64,000 bases of DNA from Xylogone sp. PMI_703 (Eukaryota > Ascomycota > Leotiomycetes). Shown here piece after piece: positions 11,456 to 23,100 of the stretch (position 1 is the first letter of the stretch; every line of letters starts with the position of its first letter). The stretch covers positions 3,286,001-3,350,000 of the forward strand of contig JAJTUQ010000006.1 of NCBI GenBank assembly GCA_021399445.1. The letters are read 5' to 3'. The notes below the pieces were generated by a model, which was given only the letters and a program-made list of their open reading frames with translations, was not told the DNA's origin and searched no databases. The translations under genes were made by a program, and so were the position numbers.

Positions 11456-14400
11456 TCATACAGCAGCCCTTTCATTATTTAAACTTTCCTCTTTGCCCTC
11501 CTCCGCACCCCAGCCTCCACCACCAGGCGTATAAATTATTATCCTATCACCAGATTTCATCTTGGCGGTCGCTTTTGCTCCAAGTGATACTCTACTCTCC
11601 CCTTCTTCATTCTGCCTAACCCAGATATTACGCCCAAGGTCACCAGGACCTCCACCATGGAGTCCGTACGGCCGATGACTTCTGCGTTCGCTGAGGATTG
11701 AACACTGAACTGGAATGCGGAACTCTATATCACGCACAACTCCGTCGCCGCCCTTATGATGACCTTTACCACCGCTTCCCGGACGCAGTGAGAACTCGCG
11801 AAGAATACAAGGATATCGCTTTTCGAAGACCTCCGGGTCTGTAATGCGAGTGTTTGTCATGTGAGTGTGTACGCCACTTTGGCCTATCCAGCTCGGTCCA
11901 GCACCGGCACCTCCAGCAATTGTCTCGTAGTATCCAAAACCATTGACGTGGTTGCCTTGAGCGTCTTTTCCACCGGTGCCGAATGTCAGATTGTTACAGC
12001 ATCCTTGGGATGCAGCGCAAGCGTCAAATGCTCGGAGAATTACGTCTGTGATTCGCTGGGAAGTGAGGACGTTACCCCCAACGACACCAGCACCCTTTGA
12101 CGGAGAGAGCAGAGAACGAGGAGGAATGCAGATATCAATTGGATCCAAACAACCCTGGTTGAGCGGAATATCGCTCTTAATTAATGCACGCATGCAGTAG
12201 ATGACAGCGCTATGGGTTATGGCAACCGGAGCATTTATGTTTCCAAACACCTCTTCCCCTGTACCAGAAAAGTCAAAGATTGCTTCGCCTTTCTTTCCAT
12301 CAATAATGATTGTAAGGGCAATTGGTGTCCCGTCGTCCATATAATCGACGGCTTGCAAAACATTACCAAGCTTTGAACTAATCGTCTTGAGGAGCTCCCG
12401 TACAGCAGTCGCAGCGGTTGACTGGATGGCGTACATATAGTTATGCACACACTTAATTCCATATTCACTAATCAACCCATTCACGAGCGAAATACCCTTC
12501 TGATTCGCAGCAATCTGCGCACGTAGATCAGATAAATTATCCTCCAAACAACGTGTTCCAGAACAGCCTTCGTACTGCGCAGGTATCTTGAGAAGCAATT
12601 CGGTCATCCTTTCCTCGTTGAACCGTCCACCTGTTACTAGCTTCTCAGCTTCAATAGCAGCACCCTCTTGCCATAACTCTGTCGAAGTTGGTGGCATAGA
12701 ACCGGGAAGACATCCACCTATGTCGGCATGGTGGCCACGAGACGCCACATAAAATACAATTTTACCGTTATCGAAGACTGGTGTAATAACCGTGATATCA
12801 GGAAGATGCGTGCCGCCGCAGGTTGGGTGGTTGGCTACGAGAACATCTCCCTCATTGAGACGCCCGGCCCAAAATTTATGTTGGTACCTCACAGCAAATT
12901 GCATGGAGCCAAGATGGACGGGCACATGAGGCGCATTAGCTACAAGCCCGCCATCGGGAGAAAAGAGAGCACAAGAAAAGTCAAGACGTTCTTTCATGTT
13001 AGTGGACACGGATGTTTTTTGTAGAGTGCGACCCATCTGCTCGGCGATGGACATGAACCTATTCCCGAATATGGAGAGCTGAATAGGGTTGATAGTGGAT
13101 TCTGAGGTTTCTCGAGAAGTATCAATGGATCCGATGCCCCTTTCAAGATCGATTAAGACACAACGCTCCAAAACGTTGGCTATTGCTCCGGGAATTAGAA
13201 CAATAGTTTGAGTTTCATCTATGATTATGGCTGGTCCGTCAATTCTGGAGCCAGATTCAAGGTCTTTCAGGTTATATATTGGTGTGTCCACGCGACTGCC
13301 TGCACTGCCAAAATATACCTTCGTTGTCCCCTTCTTAGGTGCCACAGAAACAGACTTCTGCGAGGCTTCCCTCATCTACGCTATTATAAGTGAAATTGTT
13401 CATAAACTAGGTGTTTTTACTGACCTGGACATAGGGGCTCTTCTCTTTCTGATACGAACTCGACCCAACGCTCCTGACACGAATATCGTCAACTAAGATC
13501 GGCTTATCCTTGGTCAGAAACCCAAACTCTATCTGATGCCTCTTTTCAAACTCCCGTGCGAAGTTCCAATCTTTGCCCTTGAGAATCATGAGCGAAGTGC
13601 TTGTTCCAGCATGTCTCATATTTAAGTATAACTCATGTCCAATATTCTTGAGCGGGAAGCCTTGGGACTCTAACTCCGCGCTCGATTGTTGAACTAATGC
13701 CTCAAGCTTAGTCCGGAATAAATCCTGCGTCGAATCATCAAAGACGTCTGCTGCGGGTTGTTGCACTTCATTCACAACATCCGCAAGAGCCATACCGTAT
13801 GCAGATAAAATCGACGAGTATTTGTGAATAACGATCCTTGAGATACCAAGAACAGCAGCGATGGAACAAGCATGCTGACCACCCGCACCACCAAAACAAG
13901 CTAGATTGTGTGCAGACGTCTTGTGGCCTCGGGCTTCGGTCAATGCACGGATGGGTCGTGCCATAGACTCATCAGCCACATTCAAGAATCCAAGTGCGAC
14001 CTGTTCGGGTGAAAGCTCATCTTGACCATTCGCATTCAGCTTCTTGTTGATGACAGCTGTAAGCGTGGCGAACTTCTGTACAACAATCTCTGTATCCAGT
14101 GGCTGATCCTCGTTGGGGCCGAAAATATGTGGGAAATACTCCGGCAGCAGCCTCTCAAGGAAGAGATTAGCATCGGTGATTGTTAATGGGCCTCCCTTTC
14201 GGTAACAGGCAGGTCCAGGATGTGCACCTGCTGATTCAGGACCAACAACGAAAAGGCCATTCCTCCAGAAGAGTATGGATCCACCGCCAGCAGCAACAGT
14301 CTTGATGTCTAATTGTGGAGATTGGATAGAAACCCCAGCAATTGAAGTCTCGAAGACATGATCATAAGTACCAGAATAGCGGGAAACATCTGTTGAAGTT

Positions 14401-15395
14401 CCTCCCATGTCGAATCCGATCACAGGAACATTCTCCTCTTCATCCCAGGATGTCTGAGCATAACCGACAACACCGCCCGCAGGACCAGATAATATAGCTC
14501 TCAGCCCACTGAATCTCCTGTGATCAACAAGGCCTCCGTCTGACTGCATGAACTCAACTCGAGTGGACTTGGATGCAAGGCCGCCTACAAAGCTTGATGA
14601 GATCGAGTCCAGATATTGCTTGAGTACGGGTGTGAGGTATGAATCAACCGTAGCACTCATGCCACGAGGTACGATCTTGATCATGGGCTGTAGTGCCGAA
14701 GAAAGAGCCACAGAGAAGCCCATTGCTATAGCCATGTTTCCTATGAGGTTTTCATGATGTGGATATGTATATGAGTGCATTAAAACGACCGATATTGAGC
14801 GATATCCCTCGTCCCACAGCTCTTGGAGTTTTGTTTTGACAATATCCATGTCTGGTCTGACGAGAATTCTCACATATTCTCCACTAGTACCTCGTACTAC
14901 ATCTTCCGATTCGGAAATAGACTCAGGGTTCGGATTCTCTGTATATCCTTCCAAGGTCACCCGCTCATGGATTTCCACGACTGTCTGTGACAGAACCTCT
15001 GGTTTTGAAACTGACAAATCGAAGATATTGGGCCGTGATTGATTCACAATAACCAAGAGATCTCTAAATCCTTTTGTAATTAGTAACGCTGATTTCTCTC
15101 CCTTCCGCTCTAGTAACGCATTTGTCGCGACTGTCGTTCCCATCCGTATCGATTCGATTTTGGACAAATCTAGCAGGTGGCCTCTTGGTAGAGACTCTCC
15201 AGTTGCCATCTCAAGCACGCGGCGAATTCCTTCGGTGGGGGCATCGCTATAGTTTGCTGGGTCGACCGAAAGCAGCTTCAAGATGATATCGCCGCGTCCT
15301 GGCACGAATGCATAGACATCGGTAAACGTTCCACCACGGTCAATGGAAATGCGCAAACGACCTGTAGTAGAACTTTGTGGATTATCCACTGCCAT
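11456..15395 (-). CDS. 5-oxoprolinase / hydantoinase A+B fusion
   Basis: Two exons (15395-13425 and 13375-11456) are joined by a 49-nt intron, giving 1296 aa, the size of eukaryotic ATP-dependent 5-oxoprolinases. The start is the ATG at 15395; the frame is open further upstream only to a TTG. The N-terminal half is HyuA-like: [12 protein letters not shown] near residue 25, [16 protein letters not shown], and [15 protein letters not shown] for the ATP-binding actin-like fold. The C-terminal half is HyuB-like: [24 protein letters not shown], and a Gly-rich end ([10 protein letters not shown]). The enzyme opens 5-oxo-L-proline to glutamate with ATP, a step in glutathione turnover; a hydantoin or related lactam substrate is the alternative. 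The gene is divergent from a Zn2Cys6 regulator, and three palindromic sites lie between them. Confidence 0.93.
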
Positions 15396-15570
15396 GTCTT
15401 GGGTATCTAGGATGATTATGGGTATCAACAAAGCAAGAGATGAGAGGGTTGAAAAGTAATGTTCTTGGAAGAAAATAAAGGCTAGTGAAGACGATAGCCC
15501 CTTTATATATCAAGAAATGGCTACTTCATATTGTGATGCGACTTCACTCTTGTAGTAGCGGAAATGAACA

Positions 15571-15590
15571 TGATCGGAAATCGACACCGA
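15571..15590. promoter_or_regulatory. operator copy 1, TGATCGG-N9-CCGA
   Basis: CGG at 15575-15577 and CCG at 15587-15589 are separated by exactly 9 bases. The left arm is TGATCGG; the right arm matches only as far as CCGA. Confidence 0.6.
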
Positions 15591-15699
15591 CTGGCATTTA
15601 AGCATTCTTCTGGGCATTATTATAAATACGATCTAATTTCTGCAGCAGACCTCTCTATCGGAGTATGACGGCGCCAGTATTCGTCACTGATGAAGTTAT

Positions 15700-15722
15700 T
15701 GATCGGGGTGCGTTTCCGATCA
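15700..15722. promoter_or_regulatory. operator copy 2, TGATCGG-N9-CCGATCA
   Basis: This copy has perfect 7-bp arms, with CGG at 15704-15706, CCG at 15716-15718 and a 9-base spacer. It is the best-conserved copy. Confidence 0.7.
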
Positions 15723-15755
15723 GTTGCGTCCAATTGGTCGTATAAGGTTAGGTGC

Positions 15756-15778
15756 TGATCGGGAATCAATACCGATCG
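15756..15778. promoter_or_regulatory. operator copy 3, TGATCGG-N9-CCGATCG
   Basis: CGG at 15760-15762 and CCG at 15772-15774 have a 9-base spacer. The arms match over 6 of 7 positions. It lies 33 bases after copy 2. Confidence 0.65.
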
Positions 15779-15988
15779 CTGCAGCTAATTTGATTGGATA
15801 ATTCGTAACCGAGGCATCAGCTAATACATTAATATGCATCTGTACACTTTTATGCACTCTTACCCATATACAAACTCAAGACGTCGCCAGGATAATCCAT
15901 TCTGAGGGAGTTGTTTGTCATGCTGAATTTTGTCTCTATTGACTAGTCCTGCAGTTGACCTAGCTGTATTCCTTGGTATGTATTAACA

Positions 15989-18474
15989 ATGAGAGCGTCG
16001 AAATCTACACTTGAATTGCCGCCCGCATCCAGGCATTCCAACCTCAGCGGTTATGTAAAACGAATTCCTACTGCGTGAGTCTCGTGTTGCTAGCCTCCTC
16101 ATGAGATTGCTAATATCATGTAGTTGCAATAGATGCAGAAAGCGTAAGACTAAATGTCTCGGTGGGATTCCATGTAGGACTTGCGCTAGAACAGGAAAGG
16201 AGTGTACATACCCAGTCCAGGAGAAGAAGGTCCTGATATCGGAAGAGTAAGAAAGAGCATGTCTATGTGGATACTTATTCTGATCGCCTGTAGCTATCTC
16301 CACGAACTGGAAGCTAGAGCTTTTGCTCATGAAAGAGGACGAGAATTTTCGAAGGACAAAGCTGCGCAGTCTAGCTCTCAACCACCGTCACTGCCAGTCC
16401 GAGAACCTAATTTTGAGACGGAAAACGATGATATCGATGAAAATCCGCTTATCGAAGAAACAGCTCACCTGGTGTTTAGCCAGGAAGGAGAGCAACGTAA
16501 GCAGTGTAATAATCTTCCAGCAAGCGGGGCTGATCCGTGTGCAGAATATCTTGGAGAGTCCTCGTCAACTAGCCTTGGGTTACGGTTGAGAGAGTTAGTC
16601 ACATCTGGAGGATCCGGGCTTGAGTCAGGGATTGATGTCGGCTTACATGCCCACAAGCGTAGCATTCTCTCTTTCCATCGTGGGTCTAGTCGACTAGCTA
16701 ATCAACCCGAAACCCCTTTGCCACCATTTGATGTTGCGAAGAGGCTTTATGCCGCACAATACGCCAATATAGGAACAATATTTTCCTTTACCCAACCAGA
16801 CACCTTCGAAAAAAGCCCACGAGCACTTTATAAAAGGGCACCGGATCTTACAGATAGAAATGTCCGTCTCTCTTATTGTCAGGTACTGCTCGTTCTTGCG
16901 TTCGGTCAGATGTATTCGATAAATCAGTGGACGAGCAATGACGGGCCACCGGGATTTGAATATTTTCAACAAGCCCTGCAGCTTCTTCCTGACATACATG
17001 AGCAAGGATCGGTGACCTTTGTGGAAGTTCTTTCCCTCGTCGGTTACTTTTTCCAGAATATGAACCTCCAAGATGTTGCATTCTTATATGTAAACAGCCC
17101 ATGTGATTGTAGGAGTCGTAGCTAATGAATCCAGATCGGTCTAGCACTGAGAATGGCAATCTCTCTCGGTCTGCATCAGGAAGTGTCGGATCAGAATTTG
17201 GGGCCTCGAGCTCGTGAGCATAGGCGCCGCGCTTGGTGGTCTGTATACAGCATGGATAGGTTTGAAGATGAGACTCCTATATTTATTACAATCTAATTTT
17301 GACAGGATTTTGTCCGTCAAGTCCGGTAATCCTCTGACAATTGCGGATCAAGATGTTGGTGTGCTGCCTCCCTCAAGGCTGGTATGTCTATTATTTTAAC
17401 ATAAATTCGCAACTGCTAACACAATCCATAGCCTGATGAGCCCGAAGATTGCCCTGCAATTGTTCTGTACCAGTACACCGAACTTTCTCGAATATTAGGG
17501 AAAATAATGAAGAGTGCGTAATCCGCTTTGAAAATGAACTGAGAATCTAACGACTCAGACGTCTATCGACGCACAAGGACAACAAAATACAGCTTGGTTG
17601 CGTCGGTACGGTCTATATTAACAGATCTTTCAAATTGGCACACGAATCTTCCGCAACGACTGAAAATTGATTTCACCAAACTCGACCAAGGTATCTCGAG
17701 AGAAGTGATCTCCATATATCTGCATTATAATCAGTGCATCAATATGACCGCTAGGCCACTTGTGTTTCATGTTGTCCGAAGTAGATTGCAGAACAAGGAT
17801 GGTAAAAATTGTAAGAGCGATTGGAAGACTGGATTATCGCCGACTACGATCACGGTGATAGACACCTGCATTTCAACTGCACGCAATACTGTAGCTATCT
17901 GTGCCGTAGCTGCTAAGCAAAACATGATGGGTAAGCTGTCCTAGGGACATTGATCTTGTACGAGTACTAAGTCTGAACAGCAACATACGGTTATATGGAT
18001 GGCGAACACCTTTTCTCAGCTGCCATAATACTTGTGATGGTCAATATCGCCTTCCCGTGCAACGCAAGAGATCATACCGCAATGAAATCGGCGCTTGACG
18101 TGATGAATAGCATGGCAGAGAAAGGCAATGCGCATCTGAAGTCTTTGAACCAGCTTCTCTTGAATCTCTTGCCCCAGTCTGACAAAAACCCTGGGCAAGT
18201 CTTCGTGCAAGATCCTATCGGTCCATTAGTCCTACACCAGCCTCCGTATGATGAGCCCCCGCCAGCTCCAGTTGCACCGCCCATATCTCAAAATGACCTC
18301 ATCGCGGAAGGTTACTTGGACTTGAACCAGAGCGTATTCCAATCAGTTGACGGAGGATCAGTGACAGGACGGGCCATTGATGTTGATGCGATAATTTGGG
18401 AAGAAGGGTATGAGACCTTTGATCTGAATATGGATTTTGATTGGACACAATGGAATAATCAGGAGAGTAACTAG
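15989..18474 (+). CDS. Zn2Cys6 transcription factor, likely regulator of the oxoprolinase gene
   Basis: Eight exons are inferred: 15989-16074, 16134-16246, 16293-17089, 17135-17259, 17306-17381, 17432-17513, 17559-17930 and 17981-18474. Introns are 45-59 nt and the product is 714 aa with phase kept throughout. The zinc cluster is C-X2-C-X6-C-X5-C-X2-C-X6-C, split by the first intron and starting CNRCRKRKTKC. It is followed by a linker and a coiled segment (DYLHELEARA). The middle homology region is marked by LALRMAISLGLHQ and EHRRRAWWSVYSMDR, the fungal-specific TF domain (PF04082 type). The C-terminus has an acidic/Pro-rich tail that could be an activation domain. It acts in the nucleus. Divergence from the oxoprolinase gene across three palindromes suggests it controls that gene and itself; this is inference. 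Confidence 0.92.
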
Positions 18475-18777
18475 CTAGGTATTGCGAGGGAATTCTGCAT
18501 TAATCTATAATACGAAACCCGTGTTCCTATCAACTTTTGTCAAGCACCTATCAGTATTGAAACCAGAGATAGATGTCGGGGGTATTCCTCTAGAATCCAC
18601 TGATAGCTCTTCAAGCGCAGAAGACTTTCTGTAAGGCTTTTCTTGCTCGTTTTCAGACCTCTTTCCGTAAAACTTCTAGGAAATATGCGAAAGAAGGTAT
18701 TGAATACTACGGATATGAAAGTTGAATAAAAGATACTATTAAGTTGTAAATCAAACCGGAACCTAAATTGTCCTAGT
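18475..18777. other. convergent intergenic spacer
   Basis: About 300 bases between the 3' ends of the regulator (+) and the small secreted protein gene (-). It is AT-rich; no coding signal is accepted here. Confidence 0.5.
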
Positions 18778-19452
18778 CTACGCCAAGTCAAGATCAGCAC
18801 AGTCCTTCGGGTTCTGGTAGAACGTGCCGCCAGATTCCTCAATCACCCGGCACCGCTCGGTCATATTCAAAGCATTATGTATGCGTCCGATGCCCTTCAC
18901 CAGCAGTGCGTCACGTCGAGTAGTCTTGAGCACCCACACTCCACCATCTGACGGCCAGCCAACAAACAACATTAAGGAATCTCGTGACGGTATTTCCATA
19001 GCATGACGGATGTAATCGTCCCTGGAGCTCCACCACTTCGCTCCTAGCCGCCGCATTTGATCGCAGTGTGCATCCTCTTCGGCTTGATCTTCTGACCGCG
19101 GGGTAGGCTGGAAGCGATCTAGACCCAAAAACTCTAACTCAACGGCATAGCAGTTGGACAAAACGTAGATTCCGCCTTTACTGGGCCATCCTTGCACGAG
19201 AGTGCCTGCGTCTGAGCGGAAATCTGTCCGGCACTCTGGCTCCGGAGGTGCAGGGGCATCATCCTCTTCGGAACCTGCAAAAGGCTTATTATTCTTGTTG
19301 TTCTGACTCCACGAAAACATAGTCTCTAGGGTGTCTGCAATCTGTAATTGGGATGTCTTGAATGCGGCCCAGCTTGAAGAACTAGGCTGGCTAAAAACAC
19401 TGAAAATGAAGATGAGGAGGCTGGCAAGAGACCAAAGGTGGATTGGAGCCAT
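18778..19452 (-). CDS. small secreted protein with two GWPS-GG-VL repeats, function unknown
   Basis: This is a single-exon gene of 224 aa with an ATG start, and I do not recognise the family. A hydrophobic N-terminus (residues about 4-22) looks like a signal peptide. An acidic spacer (SEEDDAPAPPEPE) follows. The mature part contains a repeated motif: GWPSKGGIYVL (about residue 88) and GWPSDGGVWVL (about 165), each preceded by a short hydrophobic strand and followed by a charged stretch. This suggests two copies of one small beta-rich module. Cys residues are few: C74, C97, C129, C201 and C218 by rough count. Its place between a regulator and a chitinase does not define a job. An effector-like or wall-associated protein is possible. 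Confidence 0.7.
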   Translation of the reverse strand: MAPIHLWSLASLLIFIFSVFSQPSSSSWAAFKTSQLQIADTLETMFSWSQNNKNNKPFAGSEEDDAPAPPEPECRTDFRSDAGTLVQGWPSKGGIYVLSNCYAVELEFLGLDRFQPTPRSEDQAEEDAHCDQMRRLGAKWWSSRDDYIRHAMEIPSRDSLMLFVGWPSDGGVWVLKTTRRDALLVKGIGRIHNALNMTERCRVIEESGGTFYQNPKDCADLDLA

Positions 19453-20189
19453 AACAGAATGTAAAAATGGCTTTGAGTAGTAGAGGTGTCAATGCTTCAT
19501 GATGAGGGTGGGAGGAGGAGCTCTCGGGTCGGATGACGGGAGCCTACACCCTTAAGAGAGATTGGCGTGGAACCACTTACGACAACTTGACAAGCTTAGG
19601 TCAGCAGTAGAGCGTATCAGGAATGGGTGTTTTGGAAAAAAGCTATGAGAAATCAGGTGCTATGGCACCGGCTTGCGCGGGTGTACGAATAGCCTTTCTC
19701 CACACTCCTCAATGTAATGGTTCTTTGAATAGAATAGCCAATCGACTCCCTCTGATGGAGGTGATACTTTCAATCAGCTATGGACATCACAAATAGCCCG
19801 GCAATCAACAGTAAACCAGCCAAGTTAAGAAATCCGAACTTCGGCCCAGAGGGATGATCTCCGCTCGGTTCAAGACCACATAGAGTTTTGAAACTTGAGG
19901 TACGTAGGAGCATGATACATATGTGTCCACTCCAGTGTATTCTGTGTGGAAGGGTAAGAGTTCTTCAAAATATCTACCAAACTCGCTTTATCACTCAATA
20001 ATTACCAAAAAGCTTAGCTTGGAAGAGGTCTGTCAAATCAGAGGCTGTTGACTCTATCTACGAAATAGTAATTCTAGCCTTTTTACAATGTACAAACCGT
20101 GAAACTTTTGCTCCTTCATTTCAACTGGAAAGTATGCATTACGTTATGCCTAAATACAACAGACCTCCCTCGTTGCGTGATCATGGATC
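19453..20189. other. intergenic region
   Basis: This spans from the promoter of the small secreted protein gene to the 3' end of the chitinase gene, both on the minus strand. No coding signal was found. Confidence 0.5.
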
Positions 20190-23100
20190 TTAGCAAGCTA
20201 TGCCGACGACGACTGGGCAGACGGCACAGCAAAATTCGGGGCAGAGTTCTCCATCAACTTTAGCATTGCAGTTGTCATTGCAGTTTGGTTGATGGTTCGA
20301 ATCAAAAGGTCCGCCACAGATGGCACCCCAATTCGTTGGAGTTGGAGCTGCGGTTGTCGTGGTCGTGGTTGTGGTCGTTGTCGTGGCCGTCAGTCCCCAC
20401 CATGATGAAAGACTGGAAAGGTAGTCATCTGGGAGAGCAGATCTTGGCGATCCTAGACTGGCTCCCCATGTAAGAGTAGCGTCTGCATCGGCATCTCCGT
20501 CTTCATCGTCTGGTGCGGCACAGGAGCCGCCTGGCGTGTAGAGTATATCGTTCGCCTCATCTGTGTTGGTTATCGTAGCCGAGCCACCCTTATTTACTGT
20601 AAAGAGGTTATCTGAGGCAACGAACTGGATCGGTACATCTATAGGGGGCTTGGGTGCCAGAGGTAGATGAGGGTAGATGTTGCCTAGTTTGTTTTGGACA
20701 TAGCGAGCTAGGAGGTATAAGTTTAGGCTGTCGGCGTTCTTGATTACCCAGGTGGTAGGCTCAAAGTCATAGCGGGCGAGCGACTTGACCGGACCAGGGG
20801 TATACGCCGTCAATTGCTGAATGTTGCCATTATCAAGCTGGACCAACATTTTGATATCTTTGACGTGAGCATTTGGGCCGTACTGCCCTGCGTTCGATAC
20901 CCAGTCAATGTGAAACAACTCGTGAATCCAGATATCAGCTGTTTTATGGTCAACCTCTATTGAAAGAACTGCTGTAACTTGGAGATTACAAACCTTGGCT
21001 ACGGATGTAGTTGTTGAGGTTAGCCCAAGTAGTTATGGGCTGATTCGTGTCCGCGTTCGCCATCTTTTGGTCCAGAGTTGCAGCACTGAAATACTTGGGA
21101 CAGAAGTTGATTCGAGCTATATTGTATGTAGGATCATTGTTGATGGTATACGCAAAGGTTGATGAAGGCACTCCACATGGGCATTTGCCTGCCGGGTCAT
21201 CACAACGGACGTGCAGTCTCCAGTCGAACGGGGTTGGAATCCATCCTGGCTGGATAGTTGCCAACTGTAAGAACATATCTAGGTTTATAAGTCAGCTTGC
21301 TGGACGCACCGGGGCCTTCTACATTCATATATAAAGCAGGTCTGCTTATTATCACTAGATAAAAGTCAAACCCGATATACGATTGGCTGTAATAAGGCAA
21401 AACTTCATATGATGGAGGGAGTGGTGAAGAAACAGAGAATAGGGGATATAGCGTACTTTTGAAGTTATCTTGGAAGTTCTTATTGTACGCCGGAGGAGTC
21501 AGATATTCCACAGCAGATGCTTCATTAAAATTAATCCCGTTCAAGTCTATATCGTTGAAGTTGTAGTTCATAATCTTCCACGATTGCTGCCACCCGGAAT
21601 AGATTTGATTTTTCTGGATCTTCGAACAACCCTCCCACCCAATTAGTCTAGTTGCTAGATCCGACACGTTGAATATAGACTGTGTTTGTCGTTCGTTAAG
21701 ATCCCTCTTACCGAGAGTTCCTGTGAACGGTTCGAATTGGAAGTTGCTAAGTGATAAAGCTTGGTTGAATGAATCTATGTCATCAGTAACGTTGGAAGTG
21801 GCGATGGGCTGCAAAAATGTCTCGAGATCGAGAGCCCAATCCACAGTACCAGCAAAATTTAAGGAAGAATAGAGAGAAGCACGCTCGCTCTTTGTTTGAG
21901 GATTCATGTACGCGACCCAGTTGCCATTGTAGACGGCAATATCAGAATCGCTCTCATCGTCGTGGTAAGTTTGGGCACCTTGCTGAATATACTGATAGAT
22001 CTCGGCATCTCCAACGTATCCAGCAGTCACGGTGCATTGTCCCGGGGTAGCAGTCGAATCGGGTCCGTTAAACAGGCACTCAGGACCAGTGCAACTGGGG
22101 TCGGTCATGCCAAAGGAACGACCATAGCTTGAGACGCCGACAGTAACTTTATTGGCTGGCACCCCAGCCTTGGTGATCATGGCAAGCGCATACTCAGTTT
22201 CTGTAAGGTTGACGCTGTGCAAAGATTCGGTTAGTATTTGTTCAAACTACACAAGCATCTACAGGCTAGACTTACTGTGAACGAAGACAGTTTCCATTAG
22301 CACAGCCAGGGTTGGAGAATGTGTTACCGTAATCCCATTGGCCATGGAGATCATAAGTCATATAGACAATGTAGTCTAACACCGGTGCCATGTCTTTGAT
22401 CGGGAATCCCTTGAGATACCAATAGGAAGCCGGAGCTGCCATGGAGATTGTCTTGCCGGATGGTATAATGGAACGGAGTGTTTGAAGGAAAGCTAAGTAG
22501 TTGGGGCCGTCACTAGGGCTTCCAGGAGGAATGCCGGGTATATCAGGTGCTCCAGGATACTCCCAGTCAAAGTCCACACCGTCCAGGTTGTACTGGTTGA
22601 TGACTGAGACGACGTTATTGGCGAACGTCTGTCTCTCTGCAGCCGTGACGCCCTCTCGGAAAATCGGGAAGGAATCTTGGTCAGTAGAGAAGCTCCAGCC
22701 ACCGAACGATAGGATACGCTTGTAATTTTTGGCTCCAGCAAACTTGGTGAACTGGTCAGTGACAGCGGATAGGTCCACATTGAAATCAGAGGTAATCGCA
22801 GCAAAAGCAAAGTGAATATGGGTGTAGCCGGGTGGGATCTGGTCAACGTCCATCGTCAAGCAGGTTCGGTCAGTATTCCAAGATTCAAAGTATCCAACTT
22901 TTATAGATTGAGAGGGCGGCGATACGTTGTTGGTGACCTCGGTTCCGCAGTTGGAAATACATCCTGCTGTGCCTGGAGCACTGGTGCCAGGTGCCCCGGT
23001 TTGGGACTGACTGATGGTGCAAAAGTCAGGAGTAATACCACATTGACCCCATATATCACACTTCAGGATCCAAGTCAGAATATGCGGTACTAGAATTCGG

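Larger units (their letters stand above)
15396..15988. promoter_or_regulatory. divergent promoter with three CGG-N9-CCG palindromes
   Basis: This 593-bp region drives the oxoprolinase (-) and the Zn2Cys6 regulator (+). It contains three inverted repeats of one design, TGATCGG-N9-CCGATCA or a close variant, at 15571-15590, 15700-15722 and 15756-15778. Zn2Cys6 dimers bind CGG triplets at fixed spacing. The regular spacer and shared flanks point to operators for one dimeric regulator, probably the neighbour, acting on both genes. Confidence 0.7.

Noticed and set aside
13376..13424. Two separate hydantoinase subunit genes (A and B)
   Set aside because: The gap is a 49-nt intron with GTCAGT donor and AG acceptor that joins both frames in phase, and the second frame begins with the end of the A domain.
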